In this document: positions 49,501-59,900 of the stretch, piece by piece
How the letters are laid out: each line of letters begins with the position of its first letter
Position numbering within the stretch: the first letter of the stretch is position 1
Assembly: GCA_963921195.1 (NCBI GenBank)
Contig: OY992540.1
Location: forward strand, 13,399,136 to 13,463,135
Direction of reading: 5' to 3'
DNA: 64,000 nt
Source: Pegoplata infirma
Lineage: Eukaryota; Arthropoda; Insecta; Diptera; Anthomyiidae
Made by a program: the position numbers and the translations under genes
Notes under the pieces: generated by a model
Database searches by the model: none
Told to the model about the DNA's origin: nothing
The model's input: the letters and a program-made list of their open reading frames with translations, nothing else

Positions 49501-50339
49501 ATCACTTAAGGTACAAATTATACTACAATTTATTATACATATAAAAAGGGAACGAATCCCAAAAATCTTGAAATTTTAAGCTTTGCTAAGTATACTACAG
49601 TTCAGTCATAAAATTAATAGTTTAATATGTTGTACAAATCTTGGAAGTTTTAGTGTGAGAGTTTAAAGAAAATAGCTCGCTATTTTTAGCCTTTAATTAC
49701 CACCCACTTTAGCGCTAACGTAGGTAGGGTTCATGTTAGTTTTCGTGGCTTTGAATTGATATGGGACATAAATGCGATCCCCCACTAAAATTTCTTCGAT
49801 ATTATATAAGTTTTAGACTTAATATTTTAGTTTTTTTAAGTTTATACTTAAATTTTATGAACAATAAATCCTCGAAATTTGTATTTTTGAATTCAGAAAA
49901 TTTAAATTGATTTGTTTTGTCTGAGATATGATGGCTGAGTAAACGTAAGGTATAAGGTAGGTATTTGGCGGTGAAAATTAAAGATTAGGGGTATTCACTA
50001 TTTAGTGGCACCGTGATTACCATGGTTAGGTATTTTCAGAATACAATGGGAGGGAGCCCTGGGATAAACAACATCTTAACCCAGCAATAGTTTTTCTTTC
50101 CATATGACTTGACGTTGACAGCTGGACTCCATTTTCTCGCCCTTTTTTTAAAAAATTTTATAGTGATTTTAGTTTAGTGGTACACTGGTACAACTTGACT
50201 GTGAATACTACTGTCTGACTGTCGACGAACACCCGCCCAAGCCCGACGAGCCATAGCCGCGCACCTTAATCAGTTACCAGTGTGACAGTTCAGCAGTAGT
50301 GGCAACTCTTCATGCATACATGTAGGTTGACACGTGACA
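46593..50339 (+). repeat. 5' LTR (3747 bp)
   Basis: Begins TGTACTGGTTGGG, ends CACGTGACA. Small frames inside are short, unsupported and unlike known proteins, so most of it is probably U3. Candidate signals: TATAAAAA at 49540-49547; a second TATA-like ATTATATAAG at 49801 with AATAAA at 49863-49868. A 19-bp unit CAGAAAAACAACGTATTTG is tandemly repeated near 48128-48170, and an A18 run lies near 47061. Tandem units with CRE and octamer motifs lie near the start. Confidence 0.95.
46706..46817 (+). promoter_or_regulatory. Possible U3 enhancer: two tandem 55-bp units
   Basis: Two diverged copies of a unit of about 55 bp. Each contains ATTTGCAT (46721-46728 and 46776-46783), the inverse of the POU octamer ATGCAAAT. 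The first also contains the palindromic cAMP-response element TGACGTCA (46750-46757). The same sites recur in the 3' LTR 10,334 bp downstream. Confidence 0.4.
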
Positions 50340-50344
50340 GTTAA

Positions 50345-50362
50345 TGGCGCCCAACGTGGGGC
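50345..50362 (+). promoter_or_regulatory. tRNA-Lys primer-binding site
   Basis: TGGCGCCCAACGTGGGGC, five bases after the 5' LTR, is complementary to the 3' end (including CCA) of insect tRNA-Lys(CUU), the primer used by gypsy. From here to the gag start is a 1.63-kb leader with T-rich tracts (50930-51130) and no convincing ORF. Confidence 0.9.
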
Positions 50363-51993
50363 AACGAACTAAGGAGTTTTAAGCCTAACAATGAGCAATA
50401 GCACAGTCTAATTTTCAGAATATAGGAGACATTTAATAAAATTATCTGACAGTTCAATTTAATCGTGTTCGTAAGTCACGTTCAGTCACAACAAGGACAG
50501 TTCGTTCGCGACGAAAGCGATTAAGTTAAAAGTTTTAGGATATCGTAAGTCTTACTCATCTATAATAGATTGGGTAACAGCGACGATATCAGAGAACTTA
50601 GTGTATAATGAATTGAGGAGTAAGTCGGTAAAGTTAGCCACAGGCAAAGACATTTACTTAGCGACTCTTAGCTTCATTTACAGATTTTTATTGACAATGA
50701 AAGTTGAGACATTTGCTAGCTCTGCCAACTGACAATGTTAGTCATTAGGAAAAAAAAAATCAAGATCTCTAGTTCACCAGCCAAATACTTATCCTTATTC
50801 AGTCATCTGAAACAGCATATTTATATTCCTATTACAGTACGGAGTTACTCGTTTTGTAACCTTTTTAATATCATCTTTAACATTCCAAATTGTCCGAAGA
50901 AAAAACTCAAAGGTAACCCTTTTGTTTTCTTTTTGATTTTCATTTCATTTTTTTTATTTATTCATTTTTCATACCTGTTTTAAATTTTTTTTTAAATTTT
51001 TTAGTTAGTTGTTTATTTTTTTTATTATTTTTTTAGTTAGTCTTTTTTTATTTTTTATTGCTTTTGGTAATTTTGATTTTCATTTTGGTGTTTTAATTTT
51101 TTATTTTTCATATTAAATTTTTATCTTTATAAATTTTTACTAACACTTCGACTTAAAACATGCTTAAGATTTCTTAAGTATTACAAACATCTTCAAACAA
51201 TATCAACGAAATAATTATTAATTCTGCATCATTTGGTACAACTGGTGAGCAAATTATATACATAATATAGAAAGGAAATATCTTTACGCCAAAAGAAAAC
51301 CAATTAGATTTTTTTGAGTTGTAAAGCCTAAATATCAGAAAAATCAATTACGAATAGACAATAGTTTACATTGTCCGCGTCAAAACTCAAAGCAAAGAAA
51401 AAGGAGTTTTTTTTCAATGCTTTCAGATATAATTAGTTTTTGGATTACAAAAACGTCGATAAATAATTATCTTTTTCATTTATGTTTTTAGTTTGCATTT
51501 CAAATTTACTAACATTTTTTATATTACTGTAGAATTTTTGGTGGGGTTTAGATTGTTTGAAGTTTGATTTGAAAATTAGCTTTCGGAACTTAAACATTTG
51601 GAAGTTACATTTGAATGTTTATAGACCTGTTCGCTTAGTGTTCGAATTAAAATTTTGGGAATTTAATACACCGTTTATTTCTCATTTATATTTGGATATT
51701 ATTTTTTTGGTTTCACACGTAAGTCCGATTCTTTTTCATTTTCTTCATTTTTGGTTTAAATTGGAATTTGTATTTGAATAAAAACCACGAACCGTGTGGT
51801 AGAAACACTTGGATAATTTAAGAACGACATCAGATTAGTTGTTGGTATATTCTTTCTCAGAAAAGTTTTGAATTTTACGGACTGGTTAGAATTGATACTG
51901 GCACTTTCTGTCTTTATTCGGAATTGGGGTAAAATTTTTGTTTGGGGTCAAGAATTTTTGAATTGTTTTAACGCTTGTAAACATACAATCAAA

Positions 51994-53562
51994 ATGGTCA
52001 ACACAAGATCAACGAGTGCGTTAGACGAAGGAGCAAGGGGAGGAGCTAATCCCGTGACTACCGCGACAACCACCACAACAACAGCTACAACCACAGCAGC
52101 AACCAAGTCAACTGGAGCTTATCCCAAGGGGCCACGAACAACCGTTACCAATGATGACCTGGAGCAAGCCAATAATTTGGTGGACACACTCCTGAGCCAG
52201 TCTAGCCTTAATAGTACAATCGTATCGCCGGAATTCAGTAGCCTAACCGCTAGGGGGATACGACAGGACTTTCGTAACGGTAACAATGCAAGTGGGCAGA
52301 ATAGAGACCAAAGACCAGATTGGGAAAATGAGAGGGAATGCGATAGAGCAACGTTCGGTATGATGCAAGCACAGCTCATGCGGAGCATGGAGGAGCAGTT
52401 AACTGCATTAGTGCCAAGGCTTGTTTTACAAAGTTTAAGCGGGCATTCTCAGCAACTCACGTTACCCTCAGCTCAACTTGGAAATGGGACTCAACCAGCA
52501 AACCTTTCGCACCAACAAAATAATTTTTCTTTACCAGATTTTAGTTTGCCACCACCGGTTACACATGCTCAGCATCAGCAACCACAGGTTGCTCAAGCCC
52601 AGTTTGGACAACCGCCACCACAGCAGGTTCCGACTTTTCAACAGGCACTTCCGAATCCATATTTGCCGTTACCCGTACAGAACTATAATTACTATAGGCC
52701 AGCACCACCTCGTCCTAACCGGTATGCACCCATCCAGCGCATAGACAAATGGGGATTAGAATTCGACGGAACTGATAAAACCGTAAACGTACATGACTTT
52801 ACTTTTACTGTGGAGACGTGTCAAATCGATCACGACTGCACCTGGGCAGACATACTGAAATCATTTCATCTGTTACTGAAAGGCCCTGCCCTTAAATGGT
52901 TCTGGACACACAGGAGGGAGCATAAGGATATCGAATGGCCGGATCTTAAAAAGGCAATTAAGAGAAAGTTCCGACTATTTAACCACGATTTCGATATTGA
53001 GCAGATAATCTCTTCTCGATATCAAAGAAACAATGAGAAATTTGACGATTTCTACAACGAAATTATGGATTTGCGAAACCAACAAGAAAAAACGATGCTG
53101 GATAGTCGGCTGATTTTCATAATGAAGCGGAACGTTAAAAAAGAGGTTAGAGATTTGTTATTTAATTTCAAGTCTGATATCCTATTGGATTTTTATACAT
53201 TAGCTAAGGAGGCAGACGACCATACGAATAGTCAGAATAGTCATAGGCCGCCTAATGTTAAAAATGCTGCAAAGCACGTAAATGAATTGGAGTGGCAGAA
53301 AATGGAAGAGTTTCCAGAGGTAGATGCACTAGCCAGTGGTCGGACAGTAACATGCTTCAATTGTAAAGAGGAGGGGCACATTTTAAAGGATTGTCCTGTG
53401 GCGGTTACGCGCGTATTTTGTTTTAAGTGTGGCCGAGAAGAAACTATATTTCCGAAATGTCCTACCTGTCAGGGAAACCGGGATATGAACGCGTCTCAGG
53501 GGGGGGTGGGGACTCGTTCAAGGAACCATCATCTCCAACAACAACAAAAACCACCAAAGTAA
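51994..53562 (+). CDS. gag: gag of the giant-LTR retrotransposon
   Basis: 522 aa from ATG 51994 (MVNTRSTSAL, CAAAATGG context). An in-frame ATG at 51868 would add 42 hydrophobic residues and is less likely. The N-terminal third is low complexity (Thr/Ala, then Gln/Pro). The capsid-like region (about 245-420: DKWGLEFDGTD, FHLLLKGPALKWFW, LKKAIKRKFRLFNHDFD) is the retrotransposon gag domain. Two zinc knuckles follow: C454-C457-H462-C467 is canonical CCHC, but the second (C476-C479-T484-C489) has threonine in place of histidine. The 3' end overlaps the pol frame, with a run of eight G at 53499-53506. Gag should form virus-like particles that package element RNA. Confidence 0.92.
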   Translation: MVNTRSTSALDEGARGGANPVTTATTTTTTATTTAATKSTGAYPKGPRTTVTNDDLEQANNLVDTLLSQSSLNSTIVSPEFSSLTARGIRQDFRNGNNASGQNRDQRPDWENERECDRATFGMMQAQLMRSMEEQLTALVPRLVLQSLSGHSQQLTLPSAQLGNGTQPANLSHQQNNFSLPDFSLPPPVTHAQHQQPQVAQAQFGQPPPQQVPTFQQALPNPYLPLPVQNYNYYRPAPPRPNRYAPIQRIDKWGLEFDGTDKTVNVHDFTFTVETCQIDHDCTWADILKSFHLLLKGPALKWFWTHRREHKDIEWPDLKKAIKRKFRLFNHDFDIEQIISSRYQRNNEKFDDFYNEIMDLRNQQEKTMLDSRLIFIMKRNVKKEVRDLLFNFKSDILLDFYTLAKEADDHTNSQNSHRPPNVKNAAKHVNELEWQKMEEFPEVDALASGRTVTCFNCKEEGHILKDCPVAVTRVFCFKCGREETIFPKCPTCQGNRDMNASQGGVGTRSRNHHLQQQQKPPK

Positions 53563-56500
53563 TAGACGTTGTGAAAACAACAATACCTGATGTGACTCAA
53601 CCTATGAAAATTTTGAAAAGTAACCAGATTAACAAACCCAAATCCATCTGTCCTAGTAAGCCGCTTCATGTTCGGATGAAGGAGTATGAAGAAGCCCGCA
53701 TGCGAATTTTTGGACCATCGGATAAAATTCAGAAAACTCGTGAAAGATATGCAGATAGAAAAAATGTTCGTTTTGAGATTTCGTCTGCCAGCATTTATGA
53801 GGGATCTGACTCCAGAATTTATACAACCATAGAAGTTAATGGACACCCCATACAGGGATTACTTGATAGTGGGGCGACCGTTACATGTTTGGGTAAAGAC
53901 TGTTTAGATTTTGTAGAGAAGGCCAAGTTAACAATCTATCCATTTCAATCGAAAATCAAAACAGCTGACGGTAGGCTGAATAACATTATTGGTCGTGTGA
54001 GGGCGGATATAAAATTTAATAAAACAACAAAACCCATAGATTTTTATTTAGTTCCTTCATTAAAGTTAAACCTCTTCTTGGGTATTGACTTTATGAAAAG
54101 TTTTCACTTGATTAAATTTGACATTAACGGTTTGTCCACTCATGGGGAATCTTTAGAAGAAGAATCTGAGGAAGGTTTTCCGCGAATGCACTCGTTGGAC
54201 GATAAAAAACAAAAATTGTTAGAAAAGGTAATCGATTTATTTCCCTGTTTTACCCGGAAAGGGTTAGGAAAAACTTCGCTTGAAACCCACTATATAGACA
54301 CAGGTGCTTCGGTCCCTGTAAAAGAGAGACATTATCCGGTGTCTCCCGCGGTACAAAAGCTAATGTATGGGGAACTGGATAGGATGCTTTCACTGGGAGT
54401 CATTGAGCCAAGCGAAAGTCCCTGGAACAACAGGGTAACATTTGTCCAAAAGGGGGAAAAAGTCAGGATTTGTTTAGACGCGCGTAGGCTCAATGACTTA
54501 ACAGTTAAGGACGCCTATCCACTTCCCCATATTGAAGGACTTTTAAGCCGTTTGGGGGATACAAATTTTATATCCAGCATAGATCTGAAGGACGCGTTCT
54601 GGCAGATACCACTGGCAGAACAGAGCCGAGAGAAGACAGCCTTTACTGTGCCTGGACGACCCTTGTACCATTTTACGGTCATGCCTTTCGGGTTGTGCAA
54701 CGCAGCCCAAAGGTTATGCCGTCTAATGGACAAGGTTATTCCAGCACGCTTAAGGGAAAGGGTGTTTGTCTATTTGGATGATCTGCTGGTGGGATCTTCT
54801 GAGTTTGAGGATCACTTGAATATGTTAAAAGAGGTTGCTAAGTGCTTGGATCAAGCTGGTCTTACGATTAATGTCAGCAAATCCAAATTCTGTTGTAGGG
54901 AGCTAAGATACCTGGGTTATATAGTGGGCGAAGGCATCCTAAAACCGGATCCCGAAAAAATACGGGCTATTCTTAATTTCACCTACCCAACCACACCTAA
55001 ACAAGTCAGAAGTTTTATGGGTACTACCGGATGGTACCGACGGTTCATTTTAGATTATGCTACTATAACGGCTCCAATATGCGAAACCCTAAAGAAGGGC
55101 AAAAAGTTTTCTTTTCCGGACGAGGCCAAAAAGGCTTTTGACAAACTTAAAGAATCTTTAACAGCCAGTCCAGTGTTGACTAACCCTGATTTTAATAAAA
55201 CTTTTTACATCCAATGCGACGCTTCCGATGTCGGCATGGGAGCAGTCTTGTTTCAGGATGATGAGGAGGGGGGTGAACACCCGATTGCATATTTTTCGAA
55301 AAAACTAACATCAGCACAGAAAAACTATTCGGTAACGGAACGCGAATGTCTGGCGGTAGTATCGGCGGTAAAACGTTTTCGTCCCTACGTGGAACTTATG
55401 AGTTTTGTGATCATAACAGATCACTCCAGTTTAAAGTGGCTCATGTCACAACGTGACTTGAGCGGGCGCTTGGCCAGATGGAGCCTTCAGCTTCAAGCTT
55501 TTACATTCGAAATACGTCACCGTAAGGGTTCGCAGAATATCGTTCCGGATACGCTTTCGCGATACAACTTAGATGAAATCGAGATGGAGGCAAATCCTCT
55601 AATAGACTTGTCTTCTCCCGAATTCCAAGCCGAAGATTATATAAAGTTAATAGAAACTGTTGAAAAAGACAAAATTTGTTTACCAGACATTAAGGTCATT
55701 GATGGATTCGTATATAAGCGAACGGTTCCGTACGATGGTGATACGGTCCGGGAAGATCACTCCTGGAAAATATGGGTTCCGTCGGGTCTTACTAATAAAA
55801 TTATTGCAGACTCACATGAACCGCCGAAAGCTGCACATGGGGGCATTGCCAAAACCATACGTCGAATTCGGGAATATTTTTATTGGCCCCATATGAACGC
55901 GCAAATACGCGATTATATAAACCGTTGTGATATTTGTAAAGAATGTAAGCCCGCGAATATCATTTTAAGACCTCCTATGGGGCGGGAACCGGATGTAGGT
56001 AGGCCGTTTCAACGGATCTACATCGATTTCTTAGGACCCTACACTCGTTCCAAAAAGGGAAACTGTTTTATTTTCATTGTTCTCGACTATTTCTCAAAAT
56101 ATGTACTATTAAAAGCCATGTCTAAAGCAAATTCGAAAAACGTAATCGACTTTTTGATACGCGAAGTGTTTTACAAGTTCGGCTGTCCCGAAACTCTTGT
56201 ATCGGATAACGGGGTACAGTTCGTCAGCAAAGAATTTTGCGAAGTGATGAAAAGTTTCGGGATTGAGCACATTCGTACTGCGAGCTATGCTCCACAAGCG
56301 AATGCATCCGAACGAGTAAACCAGTCGGTCCTTGCTGCAATTCGGTCGTATTTAGATAAAAACCAGAATGATTGGGATTTGCATCTTTGTGAAATAGAAG
56401 GCGCGCTACGATCCGCGGTACATTCAGCCATCGGGGCTACCCCCTTTTTCGTTTTATTTGGAACTAATATGATAACTCATGCCTCGGCATACAAACTGGC

Positions 56501-56843
56501 CAGACAACTCGATTTAGTTGAAGATTCCGAAAATAGAATCGAGAATCGCGGTGAATTTTTAGAACTTGTTAGGGACAACGTTAAGAAAAATTTGAACAAA
56601 AGTTATGAGACCAATGCTAAAAGATACAACATTCGATGCCGAGAAACTACGTTTCGAGTCGGACAAGAAGTTTTTCGCCGAAATTTTCAACTTTCGGATT
56701 TTGCAAAACAAATTTCGGCAAAACTTTGTAAAAAGTTTGTTAAGTGTCGGATCGTTAGAAGAGTCGGACACAATCTCTACGAGGTTGAAAATCTTCAAGG
56801 AAAAAGTCAAGGTGTATTCCACGCAAAGGATCTGAAGGGATAA
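53427..56843 (+). CDS. pol: pol of the giant-LTR retrotransposon
   Basis: The frame is open from before 53427 and lies at -1 relative to gag; the mature product probably begins after a frameshift near 53499-53505, not at the ATG. Numbering from 53427: aspartic protease DSGA (Asp 147); reverse transcriptase about 280-500 with LDARRLND, SSIDLKDAFWQIPL, MPFGLCNAAQ and the catalytic YLDD (449-452); RNase H with CDASDVGMGAV (Asp 598), ERECLAV and ITDHSSL; integrase with HHCC finger (His 797, His 804, CDIC) and D867-D927-E962, where the last two are 34 residues apart rather than 35. The C-terminal tail is short, without a chromodomain. No internal stops. It processes Gag, copies the RNA genome and integrates the DNA. 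Confidence 0.95.
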   Translation: MWPRRNYISEMSYLSGKPGYERVSGGGGDSFKEPSSPTTTKTTKVIDVVKTTIPDVTQPMKILKSNQINKPKSICPSKPLHVRMKEYEEARMRIFGPSDKIQKTRERYADRKNVRFEISSASIYEGSDSRIYTTIEVNGHPIQGLLDSGATVTCLGKDCLDFVEKAKLTIYPFQSKIKTADGRLNNIIGRVRADIKFNKTTKPIDFYLVPSLKLNLFLGIDFMKSFHLIKFDINGLSTHGESLEEESEEGFPRMHSLDDKKQKLLEKVIDLFPCFTRKGLGKTSLETHYIDTGASVPVKERHYPVSPAVQKLMYGELDRMLSLGVIEPSESPWNNRVTFVQKGEKVRICLDARRLNDLTVKDAYPLPHIEGLLSRLGDTNFISSIDLKDAFWQIPLAEQSREKTAFTVPGRPLYHFTVMPFGLCNAAQRLCRLMDKVIPARLRERVFVYLDDLLVGSSEFEDHLNMLKEVAKCLDQAGLTINVSKSKFCCRELRYLGYIVGEGILKPDPEKIRAILNFTYPTTPKQVRSFMGTTGWYRRFILDYATITAPICETLKKGKKFSFPDEAKKAFDKLKESLTASPVLTNPDFNKTFYIQCDASDVGMGAVLFQDDEEGGEHPIAYFSKKLTSAQKNYSVTERECLAVVSAVKRFRPYVELMSFVIITDHSSLKWLMSQRDLSGRLARWSLQLQAFTFEIRHRKGSQNIVPDTLSRYNLDEIEMEANPLIDLSSPEFQAEDYIKLIETVEKDKICLPDIKVIDGFVYKRTVPYDGDTVREDHSWKIWVPSGLTNKIIADSHEPPKAAHGGIAKTIRRIREYFYWPHMNAQIRDYINRCDICKECKPANIILRPPMGREPDVGRPFQRIYIDFLGPYTRSKKGNCFIFIVLDYFSKYVLLKAMSKANSKNVIDFLIREVFYKFGCPETLVSDNGVQFVSKEFCEVMKSFGIEHIRTASYAPQANASERVNQSVLAAIRSYLDKNQNDWDLHLCEIEGALRSAVHSAIGATPFFVLFGTNMITHASAYKLARQLDLVEDSENRIENRGEFLELVRDNVKKNLNKSYETNAKRYNIRCRETTFRVGQEVFRRNFQLSDFAKQISAKLCKKFVKCRIVRRVGHNLYEVENLQGKSQGVFHAKDLKG

Positions 56844-56862
56844 AGGGACTTAAAAGTTATCC

Positions 56863-56901
56863 TTTATCATATTAGCAAACTTGGTTTGCTAATATGATAA
56901 A
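56863..56901 (+). other. 18-bp perfect hairpin between pol and 3' LTR
   Basis: 56863-56880 and 56884-56901 are exact inverted copies around a 3-nt loop (TTG). It begins 20 nt after the pol stop. Only 25 nt separate it from the 3' LTR, including GAGGCAAGGA, the best but weak polypurine-tract candidate. Confidence 0.85.
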
Positions 56902-56926
56902 CTAAATATCCCGAGGCAAGGATGTG

Positions 56927-59900
56927 TGTACTGGTTGGGTTTTTTTGAAAAACAACCAGGTGATTTTTCTTAGTGTAGTCGAAGGAAACTTGTGTTTTAT
57001 AATGGCAGTGTTCACATATTCGTGACAGCACTGGCAATCGGGTTGCAAGGTTGCATTTGCATATTGAAGTTCGTTGCACTTTATGACGTCAACCGGTTTG
57101 CAGGGTTGTATTTGCATACTGAAGTTGGCTGCACTTAATTATGTCAATCAGATAAATTGCAAGGTGACAACTTTGCAAAGTTAAAACGTGATCGTTCCTT
57201 TTCCGGTCAATCACCATCCAGGTCAGACGTACAGCCGTAGCAGATTTTTTTTGTATGCAGAATGGATTGTTAACAAAATTTACCAAGGATTTATACACGC
57301 CCGGATAACATCATCGTGCGCGGCCAATTAAAGATTGGGAAATAGCCTAATTGTTCAGCAAATGCCCAAAATAAGGCTGAACTAACCAGTCCTTAAAAAA
57401 AAAAAAAAAAAATTTGCAAATGTGGGTATAAAAATTATTTTAATCGCCCATAACCCCAATTGTATGGCAATCGGCCATTAAAAATACAATTAAATGCTTG
57501 GAATCCATCCATCGCAACGAAATTTAAAATAATTTCCATCGTAATATCCTAAGTTTCATGGTAAGCGTCTAACAAATGGTTTATAAAACGGATGGCATGC
57601 AACCAACGCCACAAAAGTAAAATAAAATAAGTTACATCGTGCATAACCTCAACTTTATGGTAATAGGCGAGTGAGTACGCAAGAAAATACTTGACATCCA
57701 ACCATTGGAATAAAATTAAACGCTTAATTTTTCAACCATCGAGTTGTGCAAAATTTTACAGTCAGCGTCCATCAAGAAAATCGAGAATCAACAAGAATTT
57801 ACAAATTCCATCGACAAGTGTAGCCTGAAAGGGAGACAAGTGGCCGTGGATACGTTTTACGCACATCGGGTACTAAGAGCAATAAAAAAACTAAAATAGT
57901 ACCATACTGCTACGGAAATTAAGTCTCCGTAATAGTTGGGCCAACACTGACATATTTGGCAACAACAGCAACAACGTATTCTTACCACCCTGCAATGAAT
58001 ATCTGATTAGCCGGAAAAAAAAATAAACATTTTACAGAAGCAGAAGTAAGAAACATCGTTACTAAAAAGGAATACAAAACATCGTGTAGCAGCATAAAAC
58101 CGTAAGTTTCCAAATCAAAATAAATGTATAAACATTCAGCTAAAACGAAGACTCATGGGTTTTTTTTTTATTTCGCAAAAACTATATTTCAACCAGCAGA
58201 AAAAAAAAACAAAACGACGACGAGTTTGGTGGCAGCAGCGCAGCTAAATCGAAGATTTTTCATGGTGGATGTTTTTTTTTGCAAAGAATATTTTCCATTA
58301 GCAGCAAAATTACAACAAATAGTGTGGCACCAGTAAAAACGACAACAACTATAACAGAGGAAGACACAAAGAAGCAGAAACACAATTGTGGTGGTGGTAT
58401 GGTGTTATTTTTTTTTTATGAAGATTTTGTTCTACGCAGCGGTGGCGGTATTTTTGTAAACAGAAAAACAACGTATTTGCAGAAAAACAACGTATTTGCA
58501 GAAAAACATCAGCAGAGGCAGTGTGGATACCGCAGTACGAATTGATCACAGATAAGTACATGAGTAGTTGGTTGTGATATTCTGTATAATTACTTTCGAA
58601 TACGTACGAATCGTTAATATTTGCGCCGGTAGATTATCCGTATGATTTTATTCGGGTTTATGAAGAAAAGGAAAACCTAATTTTAAAATTAGGAATTCCT
58701 TAATTAAAGAAAAACAAAGTGATTTTTTTTGTTACATTTAATTTGCACTAGTAAGTGACAAATCGGAAATAAGTGAACGTAAATTCAATTAACCAAAAGG
58801 GTTCCTGTTTTAAAATTAGGTTATTTTTTTTTCTTATTATTTGTTTAATCTAGAAATAAGACTTGGTCAACCAACATTTGTTTTGTACATAATATTAGGG
58901 TGTTCAAATACCCGAAGTTTTTCATAACCGGTTTTTTTAAAATATTGGTGTCGTATTGACAAATTTTTGAGCTGAGTTTTATTGTTGGCTCAAATATCGT
59001 GAAATTATTCGAACGTAAATAGTTCCGTGGAAAAATACCTTTTTTTGGGAAAATTTTAACGTAAGGCAAGGCCTAGGATTCGGAAAAAGCATTTTTATCT
59101 TCAACGTATTGAAGCGTTTGCCGGGTCTAAACTGATATTTGTATGTCGCTCGTGTTCGCAAATTTTTCTAATTTTTACTGAATCAGTTTACGAATTCGAC
59201 CAGACATTAGAATACAACCGCGAACTTTTTTTTGGTCATACCCCACGTGGATGATTTTTTTTTTGGAAAAATTTTAAATTTTACTACGAACGTTTTGGGC
59301 GTTCACAGCCCGTAATTTTACGAACTTTAGCTTCATCTAGTTCTGCTAGAATTCTGTTGGATTTAAAGGGAGTTTAAAAACGGGGAATACCTTCGCTGGT
59401 ATCGGTTATTTTATTTAAGTTACATATTTCTTTGTTTCGATAAAAAGGGATTTTTCGATTAACCGAATTACTCGGTCACCCTACAACCAGCACATTTCAG
59501 TGGTGGTTGATCGGACTGTTTGTCCGTCGGTTTAAATTTTATTTTGAGACGGCCATTTTGAATCCCACCAACTTTTTTCGAAATATATTTGGCGACGCGA
59601 TCTCTAAGGAAACCTGGGGAAACTAAAGTTAGTTTCCGAATACGAGATTAAAAATCCTAAGTTTCTTTAATGCTAGGTACAAAGTTGCTTTTGGTTTCGG
59701 AAATTTAGATCGAATGGTTTCATGATATCCCAGAGTTTAAAGCTAATCGGATTATATCAACTTATCGTTATCGGGAAAAATTAATTGAATTATTATAACC
59801 ACAATTATTTCTTTTGTTAAGAATTATATTTAATATCACTTAAGGTACAAATTATACTACAATTTATTATACATATAAAAAGGGAACGAATCCCAAAAAT

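Noticed and set aside
50345..50362. tRNA gene fragment
   Set aside because: The 18-nt match to tRNA-Lys is a primer-binding site; no cloverleaf or A box is present. I found no tRNA gene in the window.
56844..56926. Possible env gene after pol
   Set aside because: Only 83 bp remain before the 3' LTR, so there is no room for an envelope ORF.
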